Below, piece by piece: positions 50,801 through 58,857 of a DNA stretch of 64,000 nt (position 1 is its first letter; every line of letters starts with the position of its first letter). Source of the DNA: an uncultured Verrucomicrobiota bacterium (GTDB lineage Bacteria > Verrucomicrobiota > Kiritimatiellia > CAIVKH01); contig CALKUH010000012.1 in the NCBI GenBank assembly GCA_937996795.1, forward strand, positions 1 through 64,000. The letters run 5' to 3'. Made by a program: the position numbers and the translations under genes. The notes beneath the pieces are model-generated. The model worked only from the letters and a program-made list of their open reading frames with translations, was not told where the DNA came from and made no database searches.

Positions 50801-51808
50801 CTAGAACTGCTTCAAAAACCTCACATCATTGTCATACAGCATCCGGATGTCGGGGATGCCGAGCAGGATCATCGCGATGCGTTCGACGCCCATGCCGAAG
50901 GCGTAGCCGGTGACCTCGGCGGGATCATAGCCGACGGCCTTGAACACGTTGGGGTCCACCATGCCCGCGCCGGAAATCTCGATCCAGCCGCTGTGTTTAC
51001 ACACGCGGCAGCCCTTGCCGCCGCAGACGTGGCAGGAGAAATCGTATTCGACGCTCGGCTCGGTGAACGGGAAGAAGTGCGGGCGGAACCGGATCTTCAC
51101 GTCGGGCCCCATCATCTGCCGCGCGAAATACGTGAGGTCGCCCTTGAGGTCCGCGAGCGAGACCTTGCGGTCCACGTAGAGGCCCTCGACCTGGTGGAAG
51201 TTCGCGCTGTGCGTCGCGTCGGTCGTGTCGCGTCGATAGCAGCGGCCCGGCGCGATGATGCGGACCGGCGGCGGACGCGACTGCATGACGCGGATCTGCA
51301 CGGGCGACGTGTGGGTGCGCAGCAGGCGGCCGTCGTCGAGATAGAACGTGTCCTTCGGGTCGCGCGACGGGTGGATCGCCGGCGTGTTCAGCGCGTCGAA
51401 ATTGTGGAAGGGCGTTTCGATGTCCGGCCCGTCGGCGACGACGAACCCGAGCTGGCTGAAGATCTCCACCGCGCGGTCGATGATCTGCGTCACCGGGTGC
51501 CGCGTGCCCAGCCCCGGCCACCGTCCCGGCAGGGTCACATCGAACGACGCCACGCTCGCCGCGGACTGGATCGCCTCGCGTCGCGCATCCACCGCCGCCT
51601 GCACGCCATTCTTGAACTCATTGGCCAGCCGGCCGAATTCGCGCTTCTGGTCCGGCGGCGCCTCGCGCAGCGCCAGCAGGATGTCCTGCACGCGCCCGTT
51701 GCGCCCCAAGTACCTTACGCGCGCCGCCTCCAGCGCCGCCGGGTCGGCCGAAGCCGCGACCTCGGCCACCGCTTCGGCCAGCACCGCCTGTATGTCGTCC
51801 GTAGTCAT
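50801..51808 (-). CDS. pheS: Phenylalanyl-tRNA synthetase alpha subunit
   Basis: A 335-residue catalytic subunit. Class II motifs are visible: VTQIIDRAVEIFSQLGF, motif 2 LRTHTSPVQIRVMQ with FHQVEGLYVD, and motif 3 GYAFGMGVERIAMILLGIPDIR. The insertion CHVCGGKGCRVCKHSGW is a zinc-ribbon-like segment known in many PheS proteins. It joins phenylalanine to tRNA-Phe with PheT. ATG 51808 was chosen; an upstream TTG adds only four residues. A CAACG motif pair lies immediately upstream. Confidence 0.95.
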   Translation of the reverse strand: MTTDDIQAVLAEAVAEVAASADPAALEAARVRYLGRNGRVQDILLALREAPPDQKREFGRLANEFKNGVQAAVDARREAIQSAASVASFDVTLPGRWPGLGTRHPVTQIIDRAVEIFSQLGFVVADGPDIETPFHNFDALNTPAIHPSRDPKDTFYLDDGRLLRTHTSPVQIRVMQSRPPPVRIIAPGRCYRRDTTDATHSANFHQVEGLYVDRKVSLADLKGDLTYFARQMMGPDVKIRFRPHFFPFTEPSVEYDFSCHVCGGKGCRVCKHSGWIEISGAGMVDPNVFKAVGYDPAEVTGYAFGMGVERIAMILLGIPDIRMLYDNDVRFLKQF

Positions 51809-51812
51809 GGAT

Positions 51813-51865
51813 GGTTCCAACGCCTGTAAAACGCCGCATCATGCGTTTCCAACGGCTGTAAAAAA
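51813..51865 (+). promoter_or_regulatory. Paired CAACGNCTG motif between pheS and the protease gene
   Basis: GGTTCCAACGCCTGTAAAA (51813-51831) and CGTTTCCAACGGCTGTAAAA (51844-51863) have cores 32 bases apart. They lie directly before the pheS start on one side and 130-180 bases before the protease start on the other. An ACCACGAATGAACACCAATGG / ATTCGCGTACATTCGCGG repeat follows at about 51912-51982. Confidence 0.5.
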
Positions 51866-51994
51866 AGTATATTTTGAACAGGCGGCTGGATTTGCGGACC
51901 AAAGGAAACAACCACGAATGAACACCAATGGACAGGAATCGCCGACTCCCGTTCGCGCGAATTCGCGTACATTCGCGGTTCAAAAGGAGCGACC

Positions 51995-53467
51995 ATGCGA
52001 CTCGTGATTTCGACCATGCTGGCGGTGGCCCTCGCGGCGGGCGCGGTGCGGGCGGAGGAGGACTTGAAGGATGCGATCGTGAAGATCTACACGGTCGTGA
52101 ATACGCCGGATTATTGGAATCCGTGGAGCATGCGCGGGACCGGCGCCGGCACGGGGTCGGGCGCCATCATCAAGGGGCGCAAGATCCTGACCAACGCGCA
52201 TGTGGTCGGGAATCAAACGTTCATCCAGGTGCGCCGGTTCGGCGACGCGCGACGCTTTCCCGCGAAGGTGCTGGCGGTGGCGCACGAGGTGGATCTCGCG
52301 CTGCTGTCGGTCGAGGACCCCGCGTTCTGGGCGGATGTCGAGGGCCTGGAACTCGGCGTGCTGCCGGACACACAGGACGAGGTGTTCGTGTACGGGTTCC
52401 CGATGGGCGGGGACACGCTGAGCGTGACGAAGGGCGTCATCTCGCGCATCGAGCACCAGGGCTACGCGCACTCCTCGTTCAGCTTCCTTGCCGGCCAGAT
52501 CGACGCGGCGATCAACCCCGGGAACAGCGGCGGCCCGGTGATGAAGGACGGAAAGATCGTCGGCGTCGTGATGCAGGGCATGCGGCAGGCGGACAACATC
52601 GGCTACATGGTGCCGGTGACGCTCGTGCAGCAGTTTTTCGAGGACATCGAGGACGGGACCTATGACGGATTCCCGAGCTTGGGCGTCATTTTGCAGGGCA
52701 TGGAAAACCGCGCGCTCAAGCGCAGCGCGGGCATGACGCCGGACATGACGGGCATGCGCGTGGTGCGCGTCCAGCCGGGTTCCCCGGCGGAGGGCATCCT
52801 GCAGACGAACGATGTCATCCTCGCGATTGAGGGGGCGGCGGTGGCGGACGACGGCACGGTCGAGTTCCGCCCGCGCGAGCGCACGAGCCTGTCGTATTTC
52901 ATCCAGAAGAAGACGATCGGCGAGTCGGTGTCGCTCGACGTGTGGCGCGGAGACCGGCGCCTTCCGCTTGCCGTCAAGCTGACGCGGCCGCTGACGCGCG
53001 ACCAGCTCGTGCCAAACGAGCAATACGACATCATGCCGACCTACTACATCTTCGGCGGCGTCGTGTTCTCGCCGCTCACGCGGAACCTGCTGCAGGCGTG
53101 GGGCCCGAACTGGTTCAACGGCGCGCCCAGCCACCTCACCGCGATCCTCGCGTCGAACTATCCGGAGGTGGACGGCGAGGAGGTTGTGCTCGCGCTGAAG
53201 ACGCTCGCCGCGGATGTAAACCAGGGTTACGACCAGGTCAGCAACTGGATTGTGCACACGGTGGACGGCCGGCGCATCCGCAACATGCGCGAGTTGATCG
53301 CGGCGGTGGAGCGGCCGGACGCCGGACCCTTCATCACGTTTGCCAGCGAAAGCGGCCACTCGCTCGTGCTGGACCGCGCGGAGGCCCTCGCGAGCCGCGA
53401 CGCGATCCTGAAAACCTATCGCATTCCCGCCGACCGGTCCTCAGACCTGATGGAAACAAATCCGTGA
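51995..53467 (+). CDS. Exported Deg-like trypsin-family serine protease
   Basis: A 490-residue protein with a signal peptide (residues 1-20, VRA end). The trypsin-like domain has H69 (TNAHVV), D100 (EVDLALL) and S178 (NPGNSGGP), the complete triad. A PDZ-like domain begins near residue 250 (MRVVRVQPGSPAEGILQTNDVILAIEG), and an uncommon C-terminal domain follows (about 350-490: YYIFGGVVFSPLTRNLLQAWGP). This resembles the plant-type Deg/HtrA family with an extra C-terminal PDZ-like unit. It would act in periplasmic protein quality control. No unusual start. Confidence 0.9.
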   Translation: MRLVISTMLAVALAAGAVRAEEDLKDAIVKIYTVVNTPDYWNPWSMRGTGAGTGSGAIIKGRKILTNAHVVGNQTFIQVRRFGDARRFPAKVLAVAHEVDLALLSVEDPAFWADVEGLELGVLPDTQDEVFVYGFPMGGDTLSVTKGVISRIEHQGYAHSSFSFLAGQIDAAINPGNSGGPVMKDGKIVGVVMQGMRQADNIGYMVPVTLVQQFFEDIEDGTYDGFPSLGVILQGMENRALKRSAGMTPDMTGMRVVRVQPGSPAEGILQTNDVILAIEGAAVADDGTVEFRPRERTSLSYFIQKKTIGESVSLDVWRGDRRLPLAVKLTRPLTRDQLVPNEQYDIMPTYYIFGGVVFSPLTRNLLQAWGPNWFNGAPSHLTAILASNYPEVDGEEVVLALKTLAADVNQGYDQVSNWIVHTVDGRRIRNMRELIAAVERPDAGPFITFASESGHSLVLDRAEALASRDAILKTYRIPADRSSDLMETNP

Positions 53468-53495
53468 CGGAACGCCCCCGCGCACCCGCATTCCC

Positions 53496-53523
53496 TTGAC
53501 TATCCCTCCTGCGCGGCTACGTT
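53496..53523 (+). promoter_or_regulatory. Promoter of the lipoprotein-resB-ccsA operon
   Basis: TTGACT, 16 bases, TACGTT, with the start site expected about 4 bases before the ATG at 53534: a nearly leaderless message. Confidence 0.55.
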
Positions 53524-53533
53524 TGCCCACCCC

Positions 53534-54199
53534 ATGAAGACTTGGAGTGCCTTTCATTGGATCGTCGTCCCGCTGCTTGGCCTTACGGCCTGCGGGCGTC
53601 CATCGGAACCGGAACTGCGGCGCTATCGCGAAATTTCGCTGCCACCGCCCAGCCGCGCGGAGCGTGCGGCGGACGTCGCGGCGATGGCGCAGGCCCCTGT
53701 CGTCACCAACGCAACACCACCGCCCGCCGGCATGGCGACCGACCGCATGGCGCCGGGCGCGCCCGCCGTCGCGTCGGCTGCCACCTCGCTGCAGTGGACC
53801 GCGCCGGCAGGTTGGGTCGAGCAGCCGGGCAACCCGATGCGCATCATGACCTTCCTCGTCGGGCCGGACCGTGTGGAATGCACGCTCACCGCGTTCCCCG
53901 GCGCCGTCGGCGGCATTGAGGGCAATCTGCAGCGGTGGGCCGGACAGATCAATGTGAACCTTGAGCCGGACGCGCTGGCCCGTTTCGCCCGCACGCCGCA
54001 GACGTTCGAGACCGAAGGCAAATTCCCCTGCCTCGTGTACGACTTTGCGGACGTCGCGCCCGAGGCTGAACCCTCCACCCTCGCGGCGATCCTGCCGCTG
54101 GATGACCGCACGCTGTTTGTGAAATTGACCGGGCCGCGCGCGTTGCTGGCCGAACACAAGGAGGCGTTTACGGCGCTCTGCCGTTCGCTGCGCCCATGA
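53534..54199 (+). CDS. Lipoprotein of unknown function upstream of cytochrome c biogenesis genes
   Basis: A 221-residue lipoprotein: signal peptide with lipobox LTAC and cysteine at residue 20, a low-complexity Ala/Pro linker to about residue 85, then a soluble domain (LQWTAPAGWVEQPGNPMRIMTF ... LVYDFADV ... LAAILPLDDRTLFVKLTGP). The domain opening LQWTAPAGWVE is common to a small family found next to cytochrome c maturation genes in PVC bacteria as far as I can judge; no activity is known. It is coupled to resB by an ATGA overlap. It is a likely Lgt substrate. Confidence 0.7.
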   Translation: MKTWSAFHWIVVPLLGLTACGRPSEPELRRYREISLPPPSRAERAADVAAMAQAPVVTNATPPPAGMATDRMAPGAPAVASAATSLQWTAPAGWVEQPGNPMRIMTFLVGPDRVECTLTAFPGAVGGIEGNLQRWAGQINVNLEPDALARFARTPQTFETEGKFPCLVYDFADVAPEAEPSTLAAILPLDDRTLFVKLTGPRALLAEHKEAFTALCRSLRP

Positions 54200-55335
54200 A
54201 CGACGAATCCACCTCATCCAACAGCGTCTGGTCCTGGCTCGGCTCCGCGCAGGTCACCGTGTACGGCCTCGCCTTCCTGATGGTGCTGACCTTCTGGGGC
54301 ACGCTCTACCAGGTCGAACACGGGCTCTACCTCGCGAAGGACAAATTCTTCGACTCGTGGTTTGTGCTCATCGGCGGGTTCATCCCGTTCCCCGGCACGC
54401 AGCTCGTGCTGGCGGTGCTGACGCTCAACCTGCTGGTCTATCTCGTCCGCCTCGTCTTCCAGCAGCGCATCCCGTTCGGCCTGCTCGTCACGCACCTCGG
54501 CCTGCTGCTGATGCTGCTCGGCGGCGCGGTGACGCACCACTACGCAAGCGAGTCGCAACTCACCCTGCAGGAGGGCGAGGTCGGCAGTGCGTCGGCGTCC
54601 TACCAGCACTGGGAACTCGCCGTCTGGTCGCACGACGGCATGGTGCGCGATGTGATGGCGTATGACGCCGACCACCTGAAACCGGGCGATGTGCTGCGGT
54701 TTGACGAGGCGGGACTGACGGTGGCGATCGAGGAATACCACCGCAATTCGCGCGCCTTCCAATCGACCGCGCCGCAGACCAACGCGCCGGTCAGCCGCCT
54801 CGGCGTCACCTCGCTGCGCTCCGCGCGCCTCGCGAAGGAGCCGGGCGAGAACATCGCCGGCGCCATCCTCACCATCACGCCGGCCGCTGGCGCACCGGTC
54901 CGCGCGATCCTGTTTGGTGAGGATGAAACCCCGCAGACCTTCGAGCACGGCGGCAAGCACTACCATGTCGCCCTGCGCCGCGTGCGCGAGCCGCTGCCCT
55001 TCGTGGTGAAGCTGCTCGACTTCCGCCGCGAGATGCATCCGGGCACGGAGATGGCGCGCCACTTTTCCAGCCAGGTCTCCGTCAACGCCGACGGCGTGGA
55101 CCGCACGATGGTCATTTCGATGAACAAGCCGCTGCGCGACCGCGGCTACACGCTCTACCAGGCGTCCTACCGCGAAGAACCCGACGGCACGCAGTGGTCC
55201 ACCTTCGCCGTCACGCACAACTACGGCCGCCTCATCCCCTACGTCTCCACCGGCATCATCGTGTTCGGCCTCGCCTGGCACTTCGTCGCGATGATGGCCA
55301 AACGCGCGCGCCGCGCCACGGGAGCCCCCGCATGA
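54196..55335 (+). CDS. resB: ResB-like cytochrome c biogenesis protein
   Basis: A 379-residue membrane protein. It begins with a short cytosolic segment, then SAQVTVYGLAFLMVLTFWGTLYQ (typical ResB first helix), further helices at about 60-85 and 95-115, a large periplasmic domain, and a last helix near 350. With CcsA it forms the system II cytochrome c synthase that attaches heme to apocytochromes, for example to the CxxCH domains of the 40655 protein. Overlaps both neighbours by 4 bases. Confidence 0.87.
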   Translation: MNDESTSSNSVWSWLGSAQVTVYGLAFLMVLTFWGTLYQVEHGLYLAKDKFFDSWFVLIGGFIPFPGTQLVLAVLTLNLLVYLVRLVFQQRIPFGLLVTHLGLLLMLLGGAVTHHYASESQLTLQEGEVGSASASYQHWELAVWSHDGMVRDVMAYDADHLKPGDVLRFDEAGLTVAIEEYHRNSRAFQSTAPQTNAPVSRLGVTSLRSARLAKEPGENIAGAILTITPAAGAPVRAILFGEDETPQTFEHGGKHYHVALRRVREPLPFVVKLLDFRREMHPGTEMARHFSSQVSVNADGVDRTMVISMNKPLRDRGYTLYQASYREEPDGTQWSTFAVTHNYGRLIPYVSTGIIVFGLAWHFVAMMAKRARRATGAPA

Positions 55336-57224
55336 ACCTGTCCCCTCTCGTCCGCGTCCTCCTCCTCGTCCTCGCGCTGTTCGCCCCGCTTGCGGCCTCC
55401 GCCAACGTCACCGACTACGACGCCTTCGCGCGGCTTCCGGTGCAGGACGGCGGGCGCGTGATGCCGATGGATTCCTTCGCGCGGCTGCGCCTGTTGCAGT
55501 TCTCCGGCCGCAGCACGTTCGAGAAGAAGCCCGCCGTCGAGTGGCTCGCCCGCCTCCTGTTCGACCCGCAGAACAGCCAGTCGGATTCCGTGTTCATGGT
55601 GAACAATCCGGAGCTCCTGGAAGCCATCGGGCTGGAAACACTGGAAGGCCGCCGCTTTTCCTACGAGCAGCTCCGGCCCGGCATGGAAAAACTGCGCGAG
55701 CTCGCCGTCGCCGCGTCGGAGCACAAGGACGACGAACGCACGCCGGTCGAAAAGGAATTCATCCGCGTCTATCACAACCTCAGCACCTACGGCTCGCTCG
55801 CCGCGAGCTTCCGGTTCGCGCTGCCCCACCCCGACTTCACCGTCACGAACGACGCCCTGCGCGCGAAACTCGCGTTGCCGGAGGGCCAAACCGCGTTCAG
55901 CTTTTTCGACATCTTCCAGAAGGCGCACGGCTTCGCGAACGACGTGCAGCAGATCGCGGCGAAAAAGCCGGAGGAATGGACGGCGTACGAATCCGAGCTG
56001 TTCGCGCTCTCCTCGACGCTGTTCAACTGGAGCCGCTACTACCAGGGCCTGCCCATCCCGATGATCCCCGTGTCGGCCCACGGCACGGAGCAGTGGGTCA
56101 GCCCGTGGGACAAGCTCGCGCTCGGGTTCCTCGATGACGCCTCGCGGCGCGAGCTGACCCGGCTGCAGGACATGGCGCAGGCGTGGACCGCGGGCCGCAC
56201 CGTGGACTTCAAACTCGCCGCGACGGATGTGGCGCGCTCGGTGACGGGCCGCGCGGAGGAGAATCGCGGCCTGCGTTACCTCAACCTCGAACTGCGCTAC
56301 AACAAGATCGATCCGTTCTATCGCGCCCAGATCATCTACGGCCTGTTCTTCCTCGTCAGCCTCGTCGCCCTGCTGCGCGAGAAGCCGCTCTGGCGGCGCG
56401 CGGCGATCGCCGGCATCCTCATCGCGCTGATCCCGCATACCATCGGGCTGGTCTGGCGGATGCTGATCATGGGCCGCCCGCCGATGACGAATCTCTATGC
56501 GACGTTCCTGTTCGTCTCGTGGGTATGCGTCCTGCTCGGCCTCGCCGTGGAATGGTACCAGCGCAACGGGCTCGGCTCCTTTCTGGCCACGCTTTCGGGG
56601 CTGGCCCTGCTGATGGTTTCGCAGCGCTTTGAGGCGCAGGGCGACACGTTGGGCGTGGTGGTGGCCGTGCTCGACTCGAACTTCTGGCTCTCCACCCACG
56701 TCGTCACGATCACCATCGGATACGCGGGCTGCATCGCGGCCGGCCTCGTCGGCCACATCTACCTCATGCAGGCGCTGCGCCTGCCGGACGGCCACGCCAA
56801 GCTGCGCGCCACGAGCCGCGCGATTTACGGGCTGCTCGCGTTCGGCCTGATCTTTTCGTTCCTCGGCACGATGCTCGGCGGCGTCTGGGCGGACCAGTCG
56901 TGGGGCCGCTTCTGGGGCTGGGATCCGAAGGAAAACGGCGCGCTGCTGATCGTGCTCTGGTGCGCAATCCTGTTCCACGCGCGCTGGGCCGGCATGATCG
57001 GCCCGCTGGGCATCGCCGCCGGCAGCGTCATCGGGATCATCGTCGTGCTCTTCGCGTGGATCGGCGTCAACCTGCTCGGCGTCGGCCTCCACTCCTACGG
57101 CTTCACCAGCGGCCTCGCCCTCGGCCTCTGGTCCGCCGTCCTCGCCGAACTCCTCATCGTCGCGATCACCGTCCCCCTGATCCACCGCCGCCGCACCCGC
57201 GCCGCGATTCCGACGCAGCACTGA
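55332..57224 (+). CDS. ccsA: CcsA/ResC cytochrome c biogenesis protein
   Basis: A 630-residue protein. A signal-like N-terminus and a large extracytoplasmic region (residues about 25-330) precede an eight-helix CcsA domain. The heme-handling WWD motif is WGRFWGWDPKENGALLIVLWCA near residue 530, and flanking histidines occur in LSTHVVTITIGYAGC and LFHARWAGMIG. It delivers and ligates heme in system II. The long N-terminal region is found in CcsA of several anaerobe-related phyla. The ATG overlaps the resB stop. A perfect 10-bp hairpin follows the stop. Confidence 0.9.
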   Translation: MNLSPLVRVLLLVLALFAPLAASANVTDYDAFARLPVQDGGRVMPMDSFARLRLLQFSGRSTFEKKPAVEWLARLLFDPQNSQSDSVFMVNNPELLEAIGLETLEGRRFSYEQLRPGMEKLRELAVAASEHKDDERTPVEKEFIRVYHNLSTYGSLAASFRFALPHPDFTVTNDALRAKLALPEGQTAFSFFDIFQKAHGFANDVQQIAAKKPEEWTAYESELFALSSTLFNWSRYYQGLPIPMIPVSAHGTEQWVSPWDKLALGFLDDASRRELTRLQDMAQAWTAGRTVDFKLAATDVARSVTGRAEENRGLRYLNLELRYNKIDPFYRAQIIYGLFFLVSLVALLREKPLWRRAAIAGILIALIPHTIGLVWRMLIMGRPPMTNLYATFLFVSWVCVLLGLAVEWYQRNGLGSFLATLSGLALLMVSQRFEAQGDTLGVVVAVLDSNFWLSTHVVTITIGYAGCIAAGLVGHIYLMQALRLPDGHAKLRATSRAIYGLLAFGLIFSFLGTMLGGVWADQSWGRFWGWDPKENGALLIVLWCAILFHARWAGMIGPLGIAAGSVIGIIVVLFAWIGVNLLGVGLHSYGFTSGLALGLWSAVLAELLIVAITVPLIHRRRTRAAIPTQH

Positions 57225-57250
57225 CCCACCCCGCGGGCGGGGTGGGTTCT
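57224..57250 (+). terminator. Terminator after ccsA
   Basis: ACCCACCCCG, loop CGGG, CGGGGTGGGT: perfect 10-bp stem starting inside the stop codon and followed by TCT. Strong stem, weak T tract. Confidence 0.5.
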
Positions 57251-57273
57251 GCGCCGACCCATGACGTTCATTT

Positions 57274-57359
57274 CCCGCGGGCAGGCGGAGCCTGCCCCTC
57301 CAGATCGCGCGCGATCACCGACTCAGCACGCGGTAGATCACGGCGTCGAAGCCGCCGAG
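57274..57359. repeat. Duplicated 3' end of a GH57-type gene, copy 1
   Basis: 86 bases that match 58772-58857 with only five differences. It includes the last 14 codons and stop of a copy of the GH57-type gene and the following GGCAGGCGGAGCCTGCC palindromic repeat. Confidence 0.9.
57316..57359 (-). pseudogene. C-terminal fragment of a lost GH57-type paralogue
   Basis: Encodes LGGFDAVIYRVLSR followed by TGA on the minus strand, identical to the end of the protein at 58813-63099. The four codon differences are all synonymous, including TGA for TAA, so this copy came from a gene that was under protein-level selection rather than from a recent simple duplication. Nothing else of the gene remains before the next ORF. 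Confidence 0.75.
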
Positions 57360-57474
57360 TCGAAAAGGGGTTGTTTCGAGTCAAACACCGGCGCCCGGCC
57401 AGCGAGTGGTTACTATACCAAGAACTTCCCTGCGCCTTGACCCTGCACCTTTACGGCTCGCCTCGGAAATTCCA

Positions 57475-58680
57475 TCATGGAAATTGGAGGCGATAGAGCG
57501 CATTGCTGACATTTGCCGACAGCGGAATTGTCCATTTGTTGCTGACAGAGCCCGGCAGCATTTCGAGGCGCGTCCAAGGTCCGCCAGGTCCGTTCGTTGT
57601 ACAGTAAATGTATCCGCGCAATGCGGCACCAGACCAGCTGAGATCCGGCTGTCCCGCTGTATAAGTCAGTGAAAGCAAAGGAACCTGCATGAAATTCACA
57701 TCACCGAACAGCATGACATCGTGCGCGTTCAGCGCGGTGTCAACCACCGCACGAACGCATGCCGTCACTGCGTTCGTTGGGGCGATAACAGCATCCATGA
57801 TTGCGCGCAGAAATCTGTTGGTGGGCTGATAAAATTGGGATTGAACGGACGCAATGAGTTGCCCCCCCTCATCGCGCCACTCCACTTCAAACCATCCCGG
57901 CGCTGTAGTGGCATCGTAACTTCCCACAGCCGCGTCCAGAGCATAGGCGCCGCCGCCCATGATGGGGATGCACTGCGTCAGAGACGCCAAAGCGTTCGTC
58001 TCCTCAGGGAACCGAGTATACATTGCGAACGATGGGCCGATGGAAAGGTTGTGATATTGCCAGCTGCCACCGATGGGGATCCAACCGCCCAAATTGCCCA
58101 TCTGAAAGGCATGATTCGTGAGCAGGACCGTCGGAACCTTGACGAAGGTGACGTCATCAATGGCAAATCGATCCGTGGCAGATGGCGGGGTGGAGGAGGT
58201 ATCGATGACAATCCCCACGCGCGCCGTGACTGCGCCGGAATTGGCCGGATAACAAAGAATCGCCGCAAGGGTAAAGGGCTGATTTCCATTGACCGCGAGC
58301 GTGCTCTCCGATCCGATGAGCGATCCCCCGGCATTCAGCCAGTCAATCTTCAATCGGCACGTTCCGCTGGAATGGTTGGTGGCCTTGATTAAAGCGGATA
58401 GCGAATAACTTTCACCCGCCGTGACAGGAACACGCTGATACAGGACGTGCTCAAAGTCGGGCGTCAGAGCAGAGGTTTGAAAAACAACGGCATTCGTTTC
58501 CGACGTAGTCTCGAGACCCTCGCCGATCGCCCAGACGGCAGCCGTGTATGTCCACCCCGCCAAAGTGCCCGATTCAAAATGACCATTCGTCAGCAGATTG
58601 CCGTTCGCGAGCGCTCCTCTGGAGAGAAGCTGCGCGCAGACGAGGGCCGCAAAAAGAATCCTCGTGTGGGACGACTTCAT
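57475..58680 (-). CDS. Secreted protein with two carbohydrate-binding-like modules
   Basis: A 401-residue exported protein with signal peptide (ending about residue 25, ALAN). Two similar beta-sandwich modules follow: residues about 27-180 (NLLTNGHFESGTLAGWTYTA) and about 182-340 (VLLTNHAFQMGNLGGWIPIG), each of the galactose-binding or CBM4/9-like type. The C-terminal 60 residues (LSLTYTAGQPDLSWSGAALRG) end in LYRLQFP, a closing strand shared with other secreted proteins here. GC content is lower than surroundings (28 of 60 at 57481-57540), suggesting transfer. No catalytic domain is seen. The first in-frame ATG with a good signal peptide was chosen. Confidence 0.7.
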   Translation of the reverse strand: MKSSHTRILFAALVCAQLLSRGALANGNLLTNGHFESGTLAGWTYTAAVWAIGEGLETTSETNAVVFQTSALTPDFEHVLYQRVPVTAGESYSLSALIKATNHSSGTCRLKIDWLNAGGSLIGSESTLAVNGNQPFTLAAILCYPANSGAVTARVGIVIDTSSTPPSATDRFAIDDVTFVKVPTVLLTNHAFQMGNLGGWIPIGGSWQYHNLSIGPSFAMYTRFPEETNALASLTQCIPIMGGGAYALDAAVGSYDATTAPGWFEVEWRDEGGQLIASVQSQFYQPTNRFLRAIMDAVIAPTNAVTACVRAVVDTALNAHDVMLFGDVNFMQVPLLSLTYTAGQPDLSWSGAALRGYIYCTTNGPGGPWTRLEMLPGSVSNKWTIPLSANVSNALYRLQFP

Positions 58681-58771
58681 GTTGAGGGACAAAATAGCCC
58701 GGCCCTGCTGGTGAGTCCACGACCATGTGTGCTCGGAGTTGAGGTCTTGGGCATCGCGGTTCATCCGTGTG

Positions 58772-58857
58772 CCCGCGGTCAGGCGGAGCCTGCCCCTCCA
58801 GATCGCGCGCGATTACCGGCTCAGGACGCGGTAGATGACGGCGTCGAAGCCGCCGAG
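58772..58857. repeat. 3' end of GH57 gene, copy 2 of the 86-base duplication
   Basis: The in-place copy at the end of the intact GH57 gene and the palindromic spacer after it; 81 of 86 bases agree with 57274-57359. Confidence 0.9.
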
